Shown here: positions 20,909 through 33,700 of the stretch, piece after piece
How the letters are laid out: the number at the start of each line of letters is the position of its first letter
How positions within the stretch are numbered: position 1 is the first letter of the stretch
Source: Ctena decussata
Taxonomy: Eukaryota > Mollusca > Bivalvia > Lucinida > Lucinidae
Length of the DNA stretch: 64,000 nucleotides
Direction of reading: 5' to 3'
Assembly: GCA_963989385.1 (NCBI GenBank)
Contig: OZ022503.1
Location: forward strand, 53,876,858 to 53,940,857
Made by a program: the position numbers and the translations under genes
The notes under the pieces: generated by a model
What the model was told of the DNA's origin: nothing
Databases searched by the model: none
What the model saw: the letters and a program-made list of their open reading frames with translations, nothing else

Positions 20909-23900
20909 CTGAAAGAAATGGAGATATTACTTTGCTGTCATAAGCACTAATATCCATAATTGATATGAGCAAGTAAATCAACCAATCACAAAACAAACTA
21001 ACTCAGCTTAACATATCTTTTATTTTGACACTTGTAGGACAGGGGAAGAGAGAAACCAAAGGGGTGGACGCGTCCCACACACAACGGTCAATCAACACTG
21101 AATCAACGTCGATTCAATGTCATGGGGCGTTGACTCAACGTCGATTCAATGCTGACCTAACGTCATATGCCTCCAGACAAATATTCCGCAAGTTTCATCT
21201 GAGTCTACCTTATGCCTGACCTTACATTTATTACAACTCATTTGTGCGAAGGAAATCAAGAGACAGAGCAAATATTGAACCAGTTTCACCTGAGTCTACC
21301 TTATGCCTGACTTTACATTTATTGCAACTCATTTGTGAGAAAGAAATCAACCAATCACAAAACAAACTAACTCAGCTTAACATACCTTTTATTTTGACAC
21401 GTGTAGGACAGGGGAAGAGAGAAACCAAAGGGGTGGACGCGTCCCACACAAAACGGTCAATCAACATTGAATCAACGTCGATTCAATGTCATGGGGCATT
21501 GACTCAACGTCGATTCAATGTTGACCTAACGTCATATGCCTCCAGACAAATATTCCGCAAGTTTCATCTGAGTCTACCTTATGCCTGACCTTACATTTAT
21601 TGCAACTCATTTGTGCGAAGGAAATCAAGAGACAGAGCAAATATTGAACCAGTTTCACCTGAGTCTACCTTATGCCTGACTTTACATTTACTACAACTCA
21701 TTTGTGAGAAAGAAATCAACCAATCACAAAACAACCTAACTCAGCTTAACATACCTTTTATTTTGACACTTGTAGGACAGGGGAAGAGAGAAACCAAATG
21801 GGTGGACACGTCCCGCACACAACGGTCAATCAACACTGAATCAACGTCGATTCAATGTCATGGGGCATTGACTCAACGTCTATTCAATGTTGACCTAACG
21901 TCATATGCCTCCAGACAAATATTCCGCAAGTTTCATCTGAGTCTACCTTATGCCTGACCTTACATTTATTGCAACTCATTTGTGCGAAGGAAATCAAGAG
22001 ACAGAGCAAATATTGAACCAGTTTCACCTGAGTCTACCTTATGCCTGACTTTACATTTATTGCAACTCATTTGTGAGAAAGAAATCAACCAATCACAAAA
22101 CAAACTAACTCAGCTTAACATACCTTTTATTTTGACACTTGTAGGACAGGGGAACAGAGAAACCAAAGGGGTGGACGCGTCCCACACACAATGGTCAATC
22201 AACATTGAATCAACGTCGATTCAATGTCATGGGGCGTTGACTCAACGTCGATTCAATGTTGACCTAATGTCATATGCCTCCAGACAAATATTCCGCAAGT
22301 TTCATCTGAGTCTACCTTATGCCTGACCTTACATTTATTGCAACTCATTTGTGCAAAGGAAATCAACCAATCAGAAAAACAAACTAACTCAGCTTAACAT
22401 ACCTTTTATTTTGACACTTGTAGGACAGGGGAACAGAGAAACCAAAGGGGTGGACGCTTCCCGCACACAACGGTCAATCAACATTGAATCAACGTCAATT
22501 CAATGTCATGGGGCGTTGACTCAACGTCGATTCAATGTTGAACTAACGTCATATGCCTCCAGACAAATATTCCGCAAGTGTCATCTGAGTCTACCTTATG
22601 CCTGACCTTACATTTATTGCAACTCATTTGTGCGAAGGAAATCAACCAATCACAAAACAAACTAACTCAGCTTAACATACCTTTTATTTTGACACTTGTA
22701 GGACAGGGAAAGATAGAAACCAAAGGGTTGGACGCGTCCCGCACACAACGGTCAATCAACATTGAATCAACGTCGATTCAATGTCATGGGGCGTTGACTC
22801 AATGTCGATTCAATGTTGACCTAACGTCATATGCCTCCAGACAAATATTCCGCAAGTTTCATCTGAGTCTACCTTATGCCTGACCTTACATTTATTGCAA
22901 CTCATTTGTGCGAAGGAAATCAAGAGACAGAGCAAATATTGAACCAGTTTCATCTGAGTCTACCTTATGCCTGACTTTACATTTACTGCAACTCATTTGT
23001 GAAAAGAAATCAACCAATCACAAAACAACCTAACTCAGCTTAACATACCTTTTATTTTGACACTTGTAGGACAGGGGAAGAGAGAAACCAAAGGGGTGGA
23101 AGCGTCCCGCACACAACGGTCAATCAACACTGAATCAACGTCGATTCAATGTCATGGGGCGTTGACTCAACGTCTACTCAATGTTGACCTAACGTCATAA
23201 TTATGCCTCCAGACAAATATTCCGCAAGTTTCATCTGAGTCTACCTTATGCCTGACCTTACATTTATTGCAACTCATTTGTGCGAAGGAAATCAACCAAT
23301 CACAAAACAAACTAACTCAGCTTAACATACCTTTTATTTTGACACTTGTAGGACAGAGGAAGAGAGAAACCAAAGGGTTGGACGCGTCCCGCACACAACG
23401 GTCAATCAACACTGAATCAACATCGATTCAATGTCATGGGGCGTTGACTCAACGTCGATTCAATGTTGACCTAACGTCATATGCCTCCAGACAAATATTC
23501 CGCAAGTTTCATCTGAGTCTACCTTATGCCTGACTTTACATTTATTGCAACTCATTTGTGCAAAGGAAATCAAGAGACAGAGCAAATATTGAACCAGTTT
23601 CACCTGAGTCTACCTTATGCCTGACTTTACATTTATTGCAACTCATTTGTGAGAAAGAAATCAACCAATCACAAAACAAACTAACTCAGCTTAACATACC
23701 TTTTATTTTGACACTTGTAGGACAGGGGAAGAGAGAAACCAAAGGGGTGGACGCGTCCCGCACACAACGGTCAATCAACATTGAATCAACGTCGATTCAA
23801 TGTCATGGGACGTTGACTCAACGTCGATTCAATGTTGACCAAATGTCATATGCCTCCAGACAAATATTCCGCAAGTTTCACCTGAGTCTACCTTATGCCT

Positions 23901-24970
23901 GACCTTACATTTATTGCAACTCATTTGTGCGAAGGAAATCAACCAATCACAAAATAAACTAACTCAGCTTAACATACCTTTTATTTTGACACTTGTAGGA
24001 CAGGGGAAGAGAGAAACCAAAGGGGTGGACGCGTCCCGCACACAACGGTCAATCAACATTGAATCAACGTCGATTCAATGTCATGGGGCGTTGACTCAAT
24101 GTCGATTCAATGTTGACCTAACGTCATATGCCTCCAGACAAATATTCCGCAAGTTTCATCTGAGTCTACCTTATGCCTGACCTTACATTTATTGCAACTC
24201 ATTTGTGCGAAGGAAATCAAGAGACAGAGCAAATATTGAACCAGTTTCACCTGAGACTACCTTATGCCTGACTTTACATTTACTGCAACTCATTTGTGAA
24301 AAGAAATCAACCAATCACAAAACAACCTAACTCAGCTTAACATACCTTTTATTTTGACACTTGTAGGACAGGGAAAGAGAGAGAAACCAAAGGGGTGGAC
24401 GCGTCCCACACACAACGGTCAATCAACATTGAATCAACGTCGATTCAATGTCATGGGGCATTGACTCAACGTCGATTCAATGTTGACCTAACGTCATATG
24501 CCTCCAGACAAATATTCCGCAAGTTTCATCTGAGTCTACCTTATGCCTGACCTTACATTTATTGCAACTCATTTGTGCGAAGGAAATCAAGAGACAGAGC
24601 AAATATTGAACCAGTTTCACCTGAGTCTACCTTATGCCTGACTTTACATTTACTACAACTCATTTGTGAGAAAGAAATCAACCAATCACAAAACAACCTA
24701 ACTCAGCTTAACATACCTTTTATTTTGACAAGTGTCGGACAGGGGAAGACAGAAACCAAAGGGGTGGACGCGTCCCGCACACAACGGTCAATCAACACTG
24801 AATCAACGTCGATTCAATGTCATGGGGCGTTGACTCAACGTCGATTCAATGTTGACCTAACGTCATATGCCTCCAGACAAATATTCCGAAAGTTTCATCT
24901 GAGTCTGCATTATGCATGACTTTACATTTATTGCAACTAGTTTGTGAGAAGGAAATCAAAGAATACTTAC
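20909..24970 (-). other. HECT gene intron filled with satellite
   Basis: 4,062-bp inferred intron between the micro-exon and the terminal exon. In gene sense the donor is C/GTAAGTATT and the acceptor TTTCTTTCAG/A. Apart from ~65 bp near the acceptor and a few bases near the donor, it consists of 369/278-bp satellite units. Confidence 0.65.
20974..24960. repeat. 369/278-bp satellite, block 1
   Basis: The landmark TAGGACAGGGG recurs at intervals of 369 (21.4-22.1 kb), 279, 278, 368, 282, 369, 278, 368 and 371 bp. The long unit differs from the short one by a ~91-bp segment (AAGAGACAGAGCAAATATTG...). Units contain inverted words such as ATTGAATCAACGTCGATTCA and CCAATCAC. A 114-codon frame is open in most long units. 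Confidence 0.93.
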
Positions 24971-25009
24971 GTTTTTGTTCAGCTCCCCCACTCCCCTTCC
25001 TCATAGTAT
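24971..25009 (-). CDS. HECT gene internal micro-exon (39 bp)
   Basis: In gene sense the acceptor CCATTTTCAG precedes 39 bases starting ATACTATGAGGAAGGGG and ending GAACAAAAAC, followed by the donor GTAAGTATT. Both sites fit consensus. The length is divisible by three, and with phase-1 junctions it reads TMRKGSGGAEQK, then joins the next exon as H-LRHLQRQ without a stop. It lies inside a gap in the satellite array, where ~200 bp of non-repeat sequence survive. The peptide is Gly/Lys-rich and resembles a linker ahead of the HECT domain. It is predicted from splice signals and phase only; no transcript evidence was available. Confidence 0.6.
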
Positions 25010-25079
25010 CTGAAAATGGAAAAAACAAGATCAACAAAAGAAGTCCAACACTCTTAGGTTATAAAGCAACTTTTATCAC

Positions 25080-28000
25080 ATGACATAACCAATCACAACA
25101 CAACCTAACCGAGATTAACTTACTATTAGAGACGGAGCAAATATTGGGCAAGTTTCACCTGAGTCTACCTTATGCCTGACCTTACATTTATTTGACCTTA
25201 CATTTACTGCGTCGATTCAACCCCATGAAGTTGAATCAACGGTGATTAAATTTGAGCAAATATTTGGCAAGTTTCACCTGAGTCTACCTTATGCCTGACC
25301 TTATATTTATTTGACCTTACATTTATTGCGTCGATTCAACCCCATGAAGTTGAATCAACGGTGATTCAATTTGAGCAAATATTGGGCAAATTTCACCTGA
25401 GTCTACCTTATGCCTGACTTTACATTTATTGCAACTCATTTGTGAGAAAGAAATCAACCAATCACAAAACAAACTAACTCAGCTTAACATACCTTTTATT
25501 TTGACACTTGTAGGACAGGGGAAGAGAGAAACCAAAGGGGTGGACGCGTCCCGCACATAACGGTCAATCAACATTGAATCAACGTCGATTCAATGTCATG
25601 GGGCGTTGACTCAACATCGATTCAATGTTGACCAAATGTCATATGCCTCCAGACAAATATTCCGCAAGTTTCACCTGAGTCTACCTTATGCCTGACCTTA
25701 CATTTAATGCAACTCATTTGTGCGAAGGAAATCAGCCAATCACAAAATAAACTAACTCAGCTTAACATATCTTTTATTTTGACACTTGTAGGACAGGGGA
25801 AGAGAGAAACCAAAGGTGTGGACGCGTCCCACACACAACCGTCAATCAACACTGAATCAACGTCGATTCAATGTCATGGGGCGTTGACTCAACGTCGAAT
25901 CAATGTTGACCTAACGTCATATGCCTCCAGACAAATATTCCGCAAGTTACATCTGAGTCTACCTTATGCCTGACCTTACATTTATTACAACTCATTTGTG
26001 CCAAGGAAATCAAGAGACAGAGCAAATATTGAACCAGTTTCACCTGAGTCTACCTTATGCCTGACTTTCCATTTATTGCAACTCATTTGTGAGAAAGAAA
26101 TCAACCAATCACAAAACAAACTAACTCAGCTTAACATACCTTTTATTTTGACACTTGTAGGACAGGGGAACAGAGAAACCAAAGGGGTGGACGCTTCCCG
26201 CACACAATGGTCAATCAACATTGAATCAACGTCGATTCAATGTCATGGGGCGTTGACTCAACGTCGATTCAATGTTGACCTAACGTCATATGCCTCCAGA
26301 CAAATATTCCGCAAGTTTCATCTGAGTCTACCTTATGCCTGACCTTACATTTATTGCAACTCATTTGTGCGAAGGAAATCAACCAATCACAAAACAAACT
26401 AACTCAGCTTAACATACCTTTTATTTTGACACTTGTAGGACAGGGGAAGAGAGAAACCAAAGGGGTGGACGCGTCCCGAAAACAACGGTCAATCAACATT
26501 GAATCAACGTCGATTCAATGTCATGGGGCGTTGACTCAATGTCGATTCAATGTTGACCTAACGTCATATGCCTCCAGACAAATATTCCGCAAGTTTCATC
26601 TGAGTCTACCTTATGCCTGACCTTACATTTATTGCAACTCATTTGTGCGAAGGAAATCAAGAGACAGAGCAAATATTGAACCAGTTTCACCTGAGTCTAC
26701 CTTATGCCTGACTTTACATTTACTGCAACTCATTTGTGAAAAGAAATCAACCAATCACAAAACAACCTAACTCAGCTTAACATACCTTTTATTTTGACAC
26801 TTGTAGGACAGGGGAAGAGAGAAACCAAAGGGGTGGACGCGTCCCGCACACAACGGTCAATCAACACCGAATCAACGTCGATTCAATGTCATGGGGCGTT
26901 GACTCAACGTCGATTCAATGTTGACCTAACGTCATATGCCTCCAGACAAATATTCCGCAAGTTTCATCTGAGTCTACCTTATGCCTGACCTTACATTTAT
27001 TGCAACTCATTTGTGCGAAGGAAATCAACCAATCACAAAACAAACTAACTCAGCTTAACATACCTTTTATTTTGACACTTGTAGGACAGGGGAAGAGAGA
27101 AACCAAAGGGGTGGACGCGTCCCGCACACAACTGTCAATCAACACTGAATCAATATCGATTCAATGTCATGGGGCGTTGACTTAACGTCGATTCAATGTT
27201 GACCTAACGTCATATGCCTCCAGACAAATATTCCGCAAGTTTCATCTGAGTCTACCTTATGCCTGACTTTATATTTATTGCAACTCATTTGTGGGAAGGA
27301 AATCAAGAGACAGAGCAAATATTGAACCAGTTTCACCTGAGTCTACCTTATGCCTGACTTTACATTTATTGCAACTCATTTGTGAGAAAGAAATCAACCA
27401 ATCACAAAACAAACTAACTCAGCTTAACATACCTTTTATTTTGACACTTGTAGGACAGGGGAAGAGAGAAACCAAAGGGGTGGACGCGTCCCGCACACAA
27501 CGGTCAATCAACATTGAATCAACGTCGATTCAATGTCATGGGGCGTTGACTCAACGTCGATTCAATGTTGACCTAATGTCATATGCCTCCAGACAAATAT
27601 TCCGCAAGTTTCACATGAGTCTACCTTATGCCTGACCTTACATTTATTGCAACTCATTTGTGCGAAGGAAATCAACCAATCACAAAACAAACTAACTCAG
27701 CTTAACATACCTTTTATTTTGACACTTGTAGGACAGGGGAAGAGAGAAACCAAAGGGGTGGACGCGTCCCACACACAACGGTCAATCAACACTGAATCAA
27801 CGTCGATTCAATGTCATGGGGCGTTGACTCAACGTCGATTCAATGTTGACCTAACGTCATATGCCTCCAGACAAATATTCCTTAAGTTTCATCTGAGTCT
27901 ACCTTATGCCTGACCTTACATTTACTACAACTCATTTGTGCGAAGGAAATCAAGAGACAGAGCAAATATTGAACCAGTTTCACCTGAGTCTACCTTATGC

Positions 28001-30790
28001 CTGACTTTACATTTATTGCAACTCATTTGTGAGAAAGAAATCAACCAATCACAAAACAAACTAACTCAGCTTAACATACCTTTTATTTTGACACGTGTAG
28101 GACAGGGGAAGAGAGAAACCAAAGGGGTGGACACGTCCCACACACAACGGTCAATCAACATTGAATCAACGTCGATTCAATGTCATGGGGCATTGACTCA
28201 ACGTCGATTCAATGTTGACCTAACGTCATATGCCTCCAGACAAATATTCCGCAAGTTTCATCTGAGTCTACCTTATGCCTGACCTTACATTTATTGCAAC
28301 TCATTTGTGCGAAGGAAATCAAGAGACAGAGCAAATGTTGAACCAGTTTCACCTGAGTCTACCTTATGCCTGACTTTACATTTACTACAACTCATTTGTG
28401 AGAAACAAATCAACCAATCACAAAACAACCTAACTCAGCTTAACATACCTTTTATTTTGACACTTGTAGGACAGGGAAAGAGAGAAACCAAAGGGGTGGA
28501 CGCGTCCCGCACACAACGGTCAATCAACATTGAATCAACGTCGATTCAATGTCATGGGGCGTTGACTCAATGTCGATTCAATGTTGACCTAACGTCATAT
28601 GCCTCCAGACAAATATTCCGCAAGTTTCATCTGAGTCTACCTTATGCCTGACCTTACATTTATTGCAACTCATTTGTGCGAAGGAAATCAAGAGACAGAG
28701 CAAATATTGAACCAGTTTCACCTGAGTCTACCTTATGCCTGACTTTACATTTACTGCAACTCATTTGTGAAAAGAAATCAACCAATCACAAAGCAACCTA
28801 ACTCAGCTTAACATACCTTTTATTTTGACACTTGTAGGACAGGGGAAGAGAGAAACCAAAGGGGTGGACGCGTCCCGCACACAACAGTCAATCAACACTG
28901 AATCAACGTCGATTCAATGTCATGGGGCGTTGACCTAACGTCATAATTATGCCTCCAGACAAATATTCCGCAAGTTTCATCTGAGTCTACCTTATGCCTG
29001 ACCTTACATTTATTGAAACTCGTTTGTGCGAAGGAAATCAACCAATCACAAAACAAACTAACTCAGCTTAGCATACCTTTTATTTTGACACTTGTAGGAC
29101 AGGGGAAGAGAGAAACCAAAGGGTTGGACGCGTCCCGCACACAACGGTCAATCAACACTGAATCAACATCGATTCAATGTCAAGGGGCGTTGACTCAACG
29201 TCGATTCAATGTTGACCTAACGTCATATGCCTCCAGACAAATATTCCGCAAGTTTCATCTGAGTCTACCTTATGCCTGACTTTACATTTATTGCAACTCA
29301 TTTGTGCGAAGGAAATCAAGAGACAGAGCAAATATTGAACCAGTTTCACCTGAGTCTACCTTATGCCTGACTTTACATTTATTGCAACTCATTTGTGAGA
29401 AAGAAATCAACCAATCACAAAACAAACTAACTCAGCTTAACATACCTTTTATTTTGACACTTGTAGGACAGGGGAAGAGAGAAACCAAAGGGGTGGACGC
29501 GTCCCGCACACAACGGTCAATCAACACTGAATCAACGTTGATTCAATGTCATGGGGCGTTGACTCAACGTCGATTCAATGTTGACCAAATGTCATATGCC
29601 TCCAGACAAATATTCCGCAAGTTTCACCTGAGTCTACCTTATGCCTGACCTTACATTTATTGCAACTCATTTGTGAGAAAGAAATCAACCAATCACAAAA
29701 TAAACTAACTCAGCTTAACATACCTTTTATTTTGACACTTGTAGGACAGGGGAAGAGAGAAACCAAAGGGGTGGACGCGTCCCACACACAAACGTCAATC
29801 AACACTGAATCAACGTCGATTCAATGTCATGGGGCGTTGACTCAACGTCGATTCAATGTTGACCTAACGTCATATGCCTCCAGACAAATATTCCCCAAGT
29901 TTCATCTGAGTCTACCTTATGCCTGACCTTACATTTATTACAACTCATTTGTGCGAAGGAAATCAAGAGACAGAGCAAATATTGAACCAGTTTCACCTGA
30001 GTCTACCTTATGCCTGACTTTACATTTATTGCAACTCATTTGTGAGAAAGAAATCAACCAATCACAAAACAACCTAACTCAGCTTAACATTCCTTTTATT
30101 TTGACACTTGTAGGACAGGGGAAGAGAGAAACCAAAGGGGTGGACGCGTCCCACACACAACGGTCAATCAACATTGAATCAACATTGATTCAATGTCATG
30201 GGGCATTGACTCAACGTCGATTCAATGTTGACCTAACGTCATATGCCTCCAGACAAATATTCCGCAAGTTTCATCTGAGTCTACCTTATGCCTGACCTTA
30301 CATTTATTTGACCTTACATTTATTGCGTCGATTCAACCCCATGAAGTTGAATCAACGATGATTAAATTTGAGCAAATATTTCGCAAGTTTCACCTGAGTC
30401 TACCTTATGCCTGACCTTATATTTATTTGACCTTACATTTATTGCGTCGATTCAACCCCATGAAGTTGAATCAACGGTGATTCAATTTCAGCAAATATTG
30501 GGCAAATTTCATCTGAGTCTACCTTATGCCTGACTTTACATTTATTGCAACTCATTTGTGAGAAAGAAATCAACCAATCACAAAACAAACTAACTCAGCT
30601 TAACATACCTTTTATTTTGACACTTGTAGGACAGGGAAAGAGAGAAACCAAAGGGGTGGACGTGTCCCGCACACAACGGTCAATCAACATTGAATCAACG
30701 TCGCTTCAATGTCATGGGGCGTTGACTCAAGGTCGATTCAATGTTGACCTAACGTCATATGCCTCCAGACATGTCATGGGGCGTTGACTT
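25080..30790. repeat. 369/278-bp satellite, block 2
   Basis: Continuation of the same satellite upstream of the micro-exon. At 25140-25420 and 30300-30520 it carries a distinct ~120-bp variant (GCGTCGATTCAACCCCATGA, AGTTGAATCAACGGTGATT). Private variants shared with block 1 show a multi-unit duplication (see findings). The array ends at ~30771-30790 within a partial unit. Confidence 0.93.
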
Positions 30791-30794
30791 ATAT

Positions 30795-33700
30795 TAAAAA
30801 TAGCCACTGTGACCTTGACCTTGACCCCATCATGCTGAAACGTGAACTGGTTTGGGGTTATGTCATACCCAAAGCTTGTGTGAAGTTACATCAAAATCAG
30901 TTAATAAATGAGGTCGCTAGAGCAATGACAAAAGGTGAACATACATGCATACATACGTATGTATGTACGTAACCGGACAGACCCTATATCCCTTCATCAA
31001 CTTCATTGTGTGAGGAGATAATAAGGCTGGCTGAGGACTACTCAAGGAACATTTCTTCGAAAGTTTTGTCAAAATATCTACAGTGACATAGCAATAAATG
31101 CAAATTTTCCATTTTGCCATTATAAGTCAATGGCAATTTTAAGTTGCCATAGCAACCAAACTACTAAAGCAATTGCTAAGACAAGAGGGCCATGGTGGCC
31201 CTGAATCGCTCACCTGAGCATTAATCAATTCACTGGCTCTGGTGAAGATTTATAAGAGTTTTTACCATACTAACATTTGACCTAGTTTTTGACCCGGCAT
31301 GACCCAGTTTCAAACTTGGCCTGGATATTGTAAGAATAAACATTCTGACACAGTTTCATTGAGATTGGATCAAAACTGTGCCCTCTGGAGCGTATACAAG
31401 GTCGTTCTTATATTTGACTTAGTGACCAAGTTTTTGACCCGACACTACCCAGTTTCAAACTTTACCTAGATTTCATTAAGATAAACATTCTGACAGAGTT
31501 TCATGAAGATTGGATCAAAACTGTGCCCTCTAGGGTGTACACAAAGTTTTTCTAAGATTTGACCTTGAGCCGACGTGACTCAGTTTCATAGGGGGCTTAG
31601 ATATACGGACAATAAACATTTTGACATAGTTTCAAGAAGATTGGATCAAAAACTATGCCTTCTAGTGCTTACACAACGTTTTTCTAAGATTTGACCTAGT
31701 GACCTAGTTTTTTTACCCTACATGACCTACTTTCAAACTTGGCCAAGAGTTTATGAAGATAAACATTCTGACAAAGTTTCATAAAGATTAGATCAAAACT
31801 GTGTCCTCTAGAGCGTACACAAGGTTTTTCTATGATTTGACCTAGTGACCTAGTTCTTGACCCGACATGACCCAGTTTCAAACTTGTCCTACGTATTATG
31901 AGGATAAACATTCTGACAAAATTTCATGAACTTTGGATCAAAACTGTGCCTTCTAGAGCGCACACAAGGTTTTTCTAAGATTTGACCTAGTGACCTAGTT
32001 TATTACTCGACATGACCCAGTTTCCAACTTGGCCTAGAGTTTATGGAGATAAACATTCTGACAATGTTTCATAAAGATTGGATCAAAACTGTGTCCTCTA
32101 GAGCGTACACAAGGTTTTTCTATGATTTGACCTAGTGACCTAGTTTTAGACCCGACGTGACCCAGTTTCGAACTTGTTCTAGATATTATGAGGATAAACA
32201 TTCTGACAAAGTTTCATGAACTTTGGATGAAAACTGTGCCTTCTAGAGCGTACACAAGGTTTTTCTAAGATTTGACCTAGTGACCAAGTTTTTGACCCGA
32301 CATAACCCAGTTTCACACTTATCCTACATATTATGAGGATAAACATTCTGACAAAGTTTCATGAACTTTGGATCAAAACTGTGTACTCTAGAGCGTACAC
32401 AAGGTTTTTCTATGATTTGACCTAGTGACCTTGTTTTTGACCCGACATGACCTACTTTCAAACTTGGCCGAGAGTTTATAGAAGTAAACATTCTGACAAA
32501 GTTTCATAAAGATTAGATCAAAACTATGTCCTCTAGAGCGTACACAAGGTTTTTCTATGATTTGACCTAGTGACCTAGTTCTTGACCCGACATGACCCAG
32601 TTTCAAACTTGTCCTACATATTATGAGGATTAACATTCTGACAAAGTTTCATGAACTTTGGATCAAAACTGTGCCTTCTAGAGCGTACACAAGACTTTTC
32701 TAAGATTTGGCCTAGTGACCTAGTTTTTGACCCAACAAGACCCAGTTTCGAAGTTGGCCTAGAGTTTATAGAGATAAACATTCTGACAATGTTTCATAAA
32801 GATTGGATCAAAACTGTGTCCTCTAGAGCATACACAAGGTTTTTTTTCTATGATTTGACCTAGTGACCTAGTTTTTGACCCGACATGACCTACTTTCAAA
32901 CTTATCCTAGATTTTATAAGGATAAACTTTCTGATTAAGTTTCATGAACTTTGGATGAAAACTGTGCCCTCTAGAGCATACACAAGGTTTTTCTAAGATT
33001 TGACCTAGTGACCTAGTTTTTGACCCGACATGACCCAGTTTCCAACTTGGCCTAGAGTTTATGGAGATAAACATTCTGACAAAGTTTCATAAAGCTTGGA
33101 TCAAAACTGTGTCCTCTAGAGCGTACACAAGGTTTTTCTATGATTTGACCTAGTGACCTAGTTTTAGACCCGACGTGACCCAGTTTCGAACTTGTCCTAG
33201 ATACTATGAGAATAAACATTCTGACAAAGTTTCATGAACTTTGGATCAAAACTGTGCCCTCTAGAGCGTACACAAGGTTTTTCTAAGATTTGACCTAGTG
33301 ACCTAGTTTTTGACCCGACATGACCCAGTTTCGAACTTGGCCTAGATTTTATGGAGATAAACATTCTGACAAAGTTTCATAAAGATTGGATCAAAACTGT
33401 GTCCTCTAGAGCGTACACAAGGTTTTTCTATGATTTGACCTAGTGACCTAGTTTTAGACCCGACATGACCCAGTTTCGAACTTGTCCTAGATACTATGAG
33501 GATAAACATTCTGACAAAGTTTCATGAACTTTGGATGAAAACTGTGCCCTCTAGAGCGTACACAAGGTTTTTCTAAGATTTGACCTAGTGACCTAGTTTT
33601 TGACCCGACATGACCCAGTTTCGAACTTGGCCTAGATTTTATAAAGATTAACATTCTGACAAAGTTTCATAAAGATTGGATCGAAACTGTGCCCGCTAGA

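Noticed and set aside
20909..20996. Start of the HECT protein at the Met at 20996
   Set aside because: HECT-like sequence begins right after a consensus acceptor (TTTCTTTCAG), and the upstream codons are hydrophobic with no resemblance to the domain. An intron is the simpler reading.
30945..30975. CATACATACGTATGTATG as a regulatory palindrome
   Set aside because: It is a simple ACAT-type repeat that is self-complementary by composition; nothing links it to a promoter or gene.
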